The notes below the pieces were generated by a model. It made no database searches and was not told where the DNA came from. It saw only the letters and a list, made by a program, of their open reading frames with translations. A stretch of 64,000 nucleotides of DNA from Actinoplanes sp040639655 (lineage in GTDB: Bacteria > Actinomycetota > Actinomycetes > Mycobacteriales > Micromonosporaceae): the NCBI RefSeq assembly GCF_040639655.1, contig NZ_JBFAAI010000014.1, forward strand, positions 1-64,000, in the 5' to 3' direction. How positions within the stretch are numbered: the stretch's first letter is position 1; each line of letters begins with the position of its first letter. This document shows, in pieces, positions 59,084 to 64,000 of the stretch. The position numbers and the translations under genes were made by a program.

Positions 59084-60826
59084 ATGCCCACGCTGCGCAT
59101 CGCCCTCGCTCAGGTGAACTCGACAGTCGGCGACATTCCCGGCAACACGGCGACGGTCCGCCGCTGGTCCCGGCAGGCGGCCGAGGCCGGCGCGCACCTG
59201 GTCGCCTTCCCCGAGATGATGCTGACCGGCTATCCCATCGAGGACCTGGTCTTCCGCAACTCGTTCGTCGAGGCCTCGCAGCGGGCGCTGCGCGCGCTCG
59301 CCGCCGACCTGGCCGCCGACGGTCTGGGTGAGCTGGCCGTGGTGGTCGGTTACGTGGACGCCGACGGCCCGCCCGCGATCAGCTCCGACGCGGTGCCCGG
59401 GGTCGGCCGGCGCGACGCATCCGCGCTGCTGCACCGCGGCGAGGTCGTCGCCACCTACTTCAAGCACCACCTGCCCAACTACGGCGTCTTCGACGAGAAC
59501 CGGTATTTCGAGACCGGTGACACGCTCACCGTGGTCCGGCTCGGCGGGATCGACGTGGCGCTGACCGTGTGCGAGGACATCTGGCAGGCCGGTGGCCCGT
59601 TCACCGCGGCGCGGCGGGCCGGGGTCGGCCTGGTCGTCAACATCAACGCCTCGCCGTACGAGCTGAACAAGGACGACGTCCGGCTGGCACTGGTCCAGCG
59701 GAGGGCCGTCGAGGCCGGTGCCACGGTCGCGTTCGTCAACATGGTCGGCGGGCAGGACGAACTGGTCTTCGACGGCGACTCGATGATCGTGTCCGAGGCC
59801 GGTGAACTGCTCGCCCGGACCGGCCAGTTCACCGAGGAGCTGCTCGTACACGATCTCGATCTTCCGGAGGCCACGGACACGCCGCCGGCCCCGGAGCACG
59901 GTGACGGCATGCGGATCCGGCGGGCCACCGTCGCCGGTGAGCTCCCCGCCCTGGCCGGCACCCGGAACGGCGGCATCGCGGACCGCGCCGAGGACGAGTC
60001 GGAGATCTGGTCCGCCCTGGTCCTCGGCCTGCGCGATTACGTGAACAAGAACGGCTTCCGCTCGGTGGTCTTCGGCCTGTCCGGCGGTATCGACTCGGCC
60101 GTGGTCGCCGCGATCGCCGTTGACGCCCTCGGGCCGGAACGCGTGACCGGCGTCTCGATGCCCAGCGGCTACTCGTCCGAGCACTCCAAGGACGACGCCG
60201 CCGACCTGGCCAAACGCACCGGCCTCGACTACCGCGTCGAGCCGATCCAGGCGATGGTCGACTCGTTCCTGGCGAACATCTCGCTGTCCGGCCTCGCGGT
60301 GGAGAACCTGCAGGCCCGGGTCCGCGGTGTGATCCTGATGGCGCTCTCGAACCAGGAGGGCCACCTCGTGCTGACCACCGGCAACAAGAGCGAGCTGGCG
60401 GTCGGCTACTCGACCCTCTACGGCGACTCGGTCGGCGGCTTCAATCCGCTCAAGGATGTGCCGAAGACGATGGTGTGGCAGCTCGCACGATGGCGGAACA
60501 CCCAGCCCGGCACGCCTCCGATCCCGGAGAACTCGATCACCAAGGCACCCAGCGCCGAGCTGCGGCCGGACCAGAAGGACTCCGACTCGCTGCCCGACTA
60601 CGAGATCCTCGACCCGATCATCAAGGGGTACGTGGACCGCGACCTGGGCCGCGACGAGCTGATCGCGGCCGGCAACGACCCGGCCCTGGTCGACCGGACG
60701 CTACGCATGATCGACCTGGCCGAGTACAAGAGGCGGCAGTCCGCCCCCGGTACCAAGATCTCCGGCAAGGCGTTCGGCCGTGACCGCCGCCTGCCCATTA
60801 CGAATTTGTTTCGAGAAGGCCTGTGA
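59084..60826 (+). CDS. nadE: Glutamine-dependent NAD+ synthetase NadE
   Basis: 580 residues from the ATG at 59084. The N-terminal nitrilase-type glutaminase has the Glu (AFPEMMLTGYPIEDLVFR), Lys (YFKHHLPNYGVFDE) and Cys (LTVCEDIW) triad. The C-terminal synthetase domain has the ATP pyrophosphatase P-loop SGGIDSAVVAAIAVDAL and LTTGNKSELAVGYSTLYGDS. It converts nicotinate adenine dinucleotide to NAD+ with glutamine as nitrogen donor. It is divergent from glnA2 across 111 bp and is followed by panB 98 bp downstream on the same strand. Confidence 0.96.
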   Translation: MPTLRIALAQVNSTVGDIPGNTATVRRWSRQAAEAGAHLVAFPEMMLTGYPIEDLVFRNSFVEASQRALRALAADLAADGLGELAVVVGYVDADGPPAISSDAVPGVGRRDASALLHRGEVVATYFKHHLPNYGVFDENRYFETGDTLTVVRLGGIDVALTVCEDIWQAGGPFTAARRAGVGLVVNINASPYELNKDDVRLALVQRRAVEAGATVAFVNMVGGQDELVFDGDSMIVSEAGELLARTGQFTEELLVHDLDLPEATDTPPAPEHGDGMRIRRATVAGELPALAGTRNGGIADRAEDESEIWSALVLGLRDYVNKNGFRSVVFGLSGGIDSAVVAAIAVDALGPERVTGVSMPSGYSSEHSKDDAADLAKRTGLDYRVEPIQAMVDSFLANISLSGLAVENLQARVRGVILMALSNQEGHLVLTTGNKSELAVGYSTLYGDSVGGFNPLKDVPKTMVWQLARWRNTQPGTPPIPENSITKAPSAELRPDQKDSDSLPDYEILDPIIKGYVDRDLGRDELIAAGNDPALVDRTLRMIDLAEYKRRQSAPGTKISGKAFGRDRRLPITNLFREGL

Positions 60827-60924
60827 GAACCTCCACTGACCCCTGACCGGCGGCCGGTTCCCGGTGCGACGATTAGCGCACCCGGGGACCGCATCCGCGC
60901 GGCCTCGAGGGAGGAGCGAACGAG

Positions 60925-61758
60925 ATGCCGGACACCATCCCGACCCTGTACGGCGGCCCGCCCACCCGCCGGGTGCGCACCCGCGACCTGCTCAACGCCA
61001 AGGTCCGCGGCGACCGCTGGCCGATGCTCACGTCGTACGACATGTACACCGCGCAGATCTTCGACCAGTCCGGTGTGCCGGTGCTGCTCGTCGGCGACTC
61101 GGCGGCCAACAACGTCTACGGCTACGAGACCACCGTCCCGGTCACCGTCGACGAACTGTTGCCGCTGGTCCGCGCGGTCGTCCGGGCCACCAAAACCGCG
61201 CTGATCGTCGGCGACCTGCCGTTCGGCAGCTACGAGGAGGGCCCCACCCAGGCGCTCCGCACCGCCGTCCGCTTCATGAAGGAGGGCGGCTGCCACGCCG
61301 TCAAACTCGAGGGCGGCCGCCGGATGGCTCCGCAGATCGAGGCGATCACCGGCGCCGGCATCCCGGTCATGGCGCACATCGGCTTCACCCCGCAGCGCGA
61401 GCACGCCATCGGCGGCTACCGCGTCCAGGGCCGGGAGAACGAGGGCGCCGAGGTGATCTCGGACGCCCGGGCGGTCGCCGACGCGGGCGCCTTCGCCGTC
61501 GTCCTGGAGATGGTGCCCGGCGAGGTCTCCAAGCAGATCACCAAGGAACTGGCGATCCCCACGGTCGGCATCGGCGCCGGCCCCGACACCGACGCCCAGG
61601 TGCTGGTCTGGCAGGACATGGCCGGGCTGCGCACCGGCAAGGCACCGCGCTTCGTCAAGCGTTACGCCGACCTGGCCGGCGCGCTCACCGAAGCGACGCG
61701 GCAATTCGCGGACGAGGTCCGCAACGGCGAGTTCCCCGCCGCGGAACACACCTTCTGA
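60925..61758 (+). CDS. panB: 3-methyl-2-oxobutanoate hydroxymethyltransferase PanB
   Basis: 277 residues from the ATG at 60925 with GGAGG upstream. It is the ketopantoate hydroxymethyltransferase of pantothenate/CoA synthesis, using 5,10-methylene-THF. Conserved parts are MLTSYDMYTAQIFDQSGVPV, LLVGDSAANNVYGYETTVPV, DLPFGSYEEGPTQALRTAVR, GCHAVKLEGG, VMAHIGFTPQ and LAIPTVGIGAGPDTDAQVLV. Length and motifs are normal. A terminator hairpin follows 14 bp after the stop. Confidence 0.97.
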   Translation: MPDTIPTLYGGPPTRRVRTRDLLNAKVRGDRWPMLTSYDMYTAQIFDQSGVPVLLVGDSAANNVYGYETTVPVTVDELLPLVRAVVRATKTALIVGDLPFGSYEEGPTQALRTAVRFMKEGGCHAVKLEGGRRMAPQIEAITGAGIPVMAHIGFTPQREHAIGGYRVQGRENEGAEVISDARAVADAGAFAVVLEMVPGEVSKQITKELAIPTVGIGAGPDTDAQVLVWQDMAGLRTGKAPRFVKRYADLAGALTEATRQFADEVRNGEFPAAEHTF

Positions 61759-61772
61759 AACCTTCTGCCGGT

Positions 61773-61808
61773 ACGGGGTCCGCAGCGCTCACATGCAACG
61801 GACCCCGT
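61773..61808. terminator. Terminator between panB and the RNB ribonuclease gene
   Basis: ACGGGGTCCG pairs with CGGACCCCGT (10 bp) around a 16-nt loop, 14 bp after the panB stop. It lies between two convergent genes. Confidence 0.75.
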
Positions 61809-61874
61809 CCCGTCATGGCACCACCGGGCGGCGCGGCCCGGGTCTTCGCCCAGGCACCCGTGCCGCCGGCCCGT

Positions 61875-63413
61875 TCACACCCGCTCGAACCCGACCGCAC
61901 GGCTCGCCGGGTCAGCAGCCGTCAGCCGGACCCGGATCCGCTGCCCGAGCGGCAGGTCACCGACACACTTGGCACGCACCGCCGGCTCGTCCAGAGCGAT
62001 CGTCCCGCCGGCCGGCCGCTTCCCGTTCGCCTCGTCCCGGTCCAGCACGGCCGCCTCGAACACCTCGCCGACCCGGCCCTGCAGCAGCACCGCCTCGGCC
62101 AGATCGATGGCACCCCGGTCGGCAGCACCCGCGACCCGATCGGTCGACGACATCGCCTTCGGCAGCCGCGGGAGTGCCCCGGCCGCCCACTCGGGAACCG
62201 GGCGCCCCTCGTACAGCGAGAGACTGATCTCGGTCGCGTAGCGATCCGCAAGCCGCCGCAGCGGCGCCGTCACATGCGCATACGGTGCCCCGACCCCACC
62301 GTGCCCCATCGCGCCGGTCTCCCGCCCGGCGTCCCCGGACGTGTTCTCCCCGGCCGTTCCCGAGCCGGCCTTCGCAGGCGGGTTCTCCCCGGCTCTTGCC
62401 GGCCCGCCGTCCCCGGACTTGTTCTCCCCGGGCGGCCCCACCGGCCCGCCGAACGCCGTGTAGGCGGCACCACGCAGCAGCTCGGCCGCCTGGTCGAGGA
62501 ACGCCGCACCCCGCGGATCCGCCGGGTCCACGGCCGCGACCACCGCACCGACCTGCGCGCCGTCCGGCCACGGGATGCCGAGCGGCCTCGCCGCGGCCCG
62601 CAGTTTCTCCACCGCCTCCGGCTTCGGCGACGGCATGGTCCGCAGCAGGCCGATCCCGCCGTCCAGCATGATCCGCGCCGCCGCCATCCCGGTGAGCAGC
62701 GAGATCTGCGCGTTGTGTTCCTCGATCGGCAGCGGCGCCCGCAGCACCAGCCGCCACCCGTCGCTGTCCCGCTCGACCTCCTGCGACGGCAACGGCAGAT
62801 TGACCGCACCCCGATCCGACGCCCGGCGCGCCAGCAACCCACCGATCTCCGGCAGCAGCGTCAGCATCTCCGGAGCGGTACCCGCGTCGATCTGCCGCTG
62901 CACCCCCGCATAATCCAGCTTCGCCCGGCTGCGCACCCGGGCCCGCTCCAACCGGACGGCCACGGTCGCCCCGTCACCGTCCAGATCGATCGTCCACACG
63001 ACCGCGGCACGGTCCCCGTCCGGCAGCAGACTCACCGCGTCCTCGCTCAGCACCGGCGGATGCAACGGAACCCGCCCGTCCGGCAGGTAGATGGTCTGCC
63101 CCCGAACCCAGCTCTCCGCCTCCAACGGCCCACCCGGCCGCACATAGGAGGCCACATCGGCGATCGCGTACTGCACCCGATAGCCGCCACCGGCCCGCCG
63201 GCTCAGATGCATGGCCTGGTCGAGATCCCGCGACGTGGCCGGATCGATCGTCACGAACTCGACCCCGGTCAGATCCCGCTCGGGCAACCGCGTCCCGCCG
63301 GCCGCGGCCCCCGCCTCGGCGAGCACCGCCTCCGGGAACGCATCCGGTAGATCCAGCTCCCGCCGCAGCGCCGAGAAGTCGATCTGCGGCGCCACCACCC
63401 GTTTGATCGGCAC
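61875..63413 (-). CDS. RNB-domain ribonuclease (RNase II/R type) with an inserted Gly-rich loop
   Basis: 512 residues from a GTG at 63413. It has the RNB catalytic signature FVTIDPATSRDLDQAMHLSR, IADVASYVRPGGPLEAESWV, TIYLPDGRVPLHPPVLSEDA and the C-terminal APYAHVTAPLRRLADRYATE. It lacks the N-terminal cold-shock domains and has a short C-terminal extension, as in many actinobacterial RNB proteins. It should degrade single-stranded RNA 3' to 5'. Residues about 320-365 are an unusual Gly/Glu/Asn repeat (GENKSGDGG, GENPPAKAG, GENTSGDAG) inserted before the conserved APYAHVTAPLRRL block. Confidence 0.92.
   Translation of the reverse strand: MPIKRVVAPQIDFSALRRELDLPDAFPEAVLAEAGAAAGGTRLPERDLTGVEFVTIDPATSRDLDQAMHLSRRAGGGYRVQYAIADVASYVRPGGPLEAESWVRGQTIYLPDGRVPLHPPVLSEDAVSLLPDGDRAAVVWTIDLDGDGATVAVRLERARVRSRAKLDYAGVQRQIDAGTAPEMLTLLPEIGGLLARRASDRGAVNLPLPSQEVERDSDGWRLVLRAPLPIEEHNAQISLLTGMAAARIMLDGGIGLLRTMPSPKPEAVEKLRAAARPLGIPWPDGAQVGAVVAAVDPADPRGAAFLDQAAELLRGAAYTAFGGPVGPPGENKSGDGGPARAGENPPAKAGSGTAGENTSGDAGRETGAMGHGGVGAPYAHVTAPLRRLADRYATEISLSLYEGRPVPEWAAGALPRLPKAMSSTDRVAGAADRGAIDLAEAVLLQGRVGEVFEAAVLDRDEANGKRPAGGTIALDEPAVRAKCVGDLPLGQRIRVRLTAADPASRAVGFERV
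62331..62440. repeat. Imperfect repeats inside the RNB ribonuclease gene
   Basis: The segment GTCCCCGGAC(G/T)TGTTCTCCCCGG occurs at 62331 and 62409, with a third partial copy around 62378 (GCGGGTTCTCCCCGGC). On the minus strand they encode the GENxxGDxG units. Spacing of 78 bp keeps the frame. Confidence 0.85.
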
Positions 63414-63525
63414 GGCTCATTCCTACCAGTACACGCCCGTGACCGCCCGGGTAGCCGGGCCACGACGCGCTGCCGGGTGTCCCCACCCCACGACAGCGCG
63501 CCGCGGCCCCCGCTCCACCGGCTAC

Positions 63526-64000
63526 CTACCGCCGGCGCGGCACCGCACGCGACGCCTGCACCGGCTCGCTCTTGGCGGTGTTACGAGCGGTCCGAGCACT
63601 CCCCGGCGTACGGCTGGAAGCACCCGCGTTGACCCCCGAACTCCGCCCGGCCCGCGTCGCCTTGGCCGCGTTCCCGCCCGCACTCCTGGCCGCGTTCCCA
63701 CCCGCAGCCTTGGCCGCGTTCCCGGTCCCGCCCGCGTTCCCGGACCCGCCCGCGTTCCTGGACCCGCCGGCCATCCTGGCCGCGGCCTTGGTGGGTGCCG
63801 CCTTGGCGTTGGCCGCTCTGGCCGTGGTGCCCTTCGCCGCGGTGGGCCTGCCGGTGGCCGCCTTGCGCACACCGGTGCCCGCGGTCTTGGCTGCGGACCC
63901 ACGGGTTCCGGTGGCCTTGGTAGCCGTCCCGGTGACCGTGGCCCCGGCCCCCGCCGCCTTCGCCGCTACCCCGGTCGCCTTCGCACCGGTCACCTTCGCG
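63526..64000 (-). CDS. Lys/Ala-rich low-complexity protein, partial
   Basis: At least 157 residues read leftward from the window edge; the frame is still open at 64000, so the N-terminus lies outside. It is almost entirely Ala, Lys, Gly, Thr and Arg, with AAK/KA/TGT-like repeats (AAKTAGTGVRKAATGRPTAA, KAAPTKAAARMAG, AKAAGGNAARSAGGNAAKAT). This resembles histone H1-like or HU/HupS-type basic tails that bind DNA, or a disordered cytoplasmic tail. The domain to which the tail is attached is not visible. It ends 113 bp from the RNB gene start, on the same strand. Confidence 0.55.
   Translation of the reverse strand, partial: AKVTGAKATGVAAKAAGAGATVTGTATKATGTRGSAAKTAGTGVRKAATGRPTAAKGTTARAANAKAAPTKAAARMAGGSRNAGGSGNAGGTGNAAKAAGGNAARSAGGNAAKATRAGRSSGVNAGASSRTPGSARTARNTAKSEPVQASRAVPRRR

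Noticed and set aside
61793..63350. Plus-strand frames opposite the RNB ribonuclease
   Set aside because: His/Arg/Pro-rich shadow frames; the RNB signature is clear on the minus strand.

Overview
The window is high-GC DNA with GTG/TTG starts and purine-rich ribosome binding sites, typical of a filamentous actinomycete. The gene complement (adenylylated GlnA with GlnE, a GlnR-type box, a type VII secretion locus, AfsR/SARP and LAL regulators, MptB- and GT87-like mannosyltransferases) fits Micromonosporaceae, perhaps Actinoplanes or a relative. That placement is inference; no rRNA or tRNA gene was seen.

Layout. (1) 0.2-14.6 kb is an accessory, lower-density region. It holds small orphan proteins (ankyrin repeats, DUF4253, DUF6228, a small secreted protein), an IS3-type transposase remnant, two TetR genes each divergent from a membrane-protein gene, an IS1182-type element whose transposase has an internal deletion and frameshift, and a large LuxR/LAL regulator. 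(2) 14.7-15.4 kb is a DUF4191 membrane protein. (3) 15.6-33 kb is a complete type VII secretion (ESX-like) locus: a beta-helix/AAA+ ATPase in the EccA position, EccE, an ESX-associated unknown, EccC, EccD, EccB, a mycosin, two WXG100-type proteins, and two large candidate substrates. The mycosin has lost all three catalytic residues (Asp to Ser, His to Ile, Ser to Ala) and the oxyanion Asn, so it looks like a pseudoprotease. (4) 32.9-34.9 kb holds an RDD protein and glnA1 behind a four-site GlnR-like box. (5) 35-50 kb holds a ricin-type lectin, an LRV-repeat protein, a YdcF-like protein, an AfsR/SARP regulator, a drug-type ABC exporter, a phytase-like exported protein, two lipid-linked mannosyltransferases, a polytopic membrane protein and an OhrR-like MarR regulator. 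(6) 50-63.4 kb is core metabolism: glnE, a class I amidotransferase, glnA2, nadE, panB and an RNB-domain ribonuclease, with small enzymes between. A Lys/Ala-rich protein runs off the right edge.

How it fits together. In Mycobacterium tuberculosis the order DUF4191 - RDD - glnA1 - glnE - glnA2 - panB is nearly contiguous (Rv2219-Rv2225). The same order is kept here, but the roughly 17-kb secretion locus lies between DUF4191 and RDD and a 15-kb accessory block lies between glnA1 and glnE. GlnA1 keeps the adenylylation tyrosine that GlnE would modify; GlnA2 does not. Several short repeat families lie both between genes and inside coding frames: a 60-63-bp hairpin unit after eccB, a 63-bp hairpin unit inside a membrane-protein gene, and a Gly-rich repeat inside the ribonuclease.
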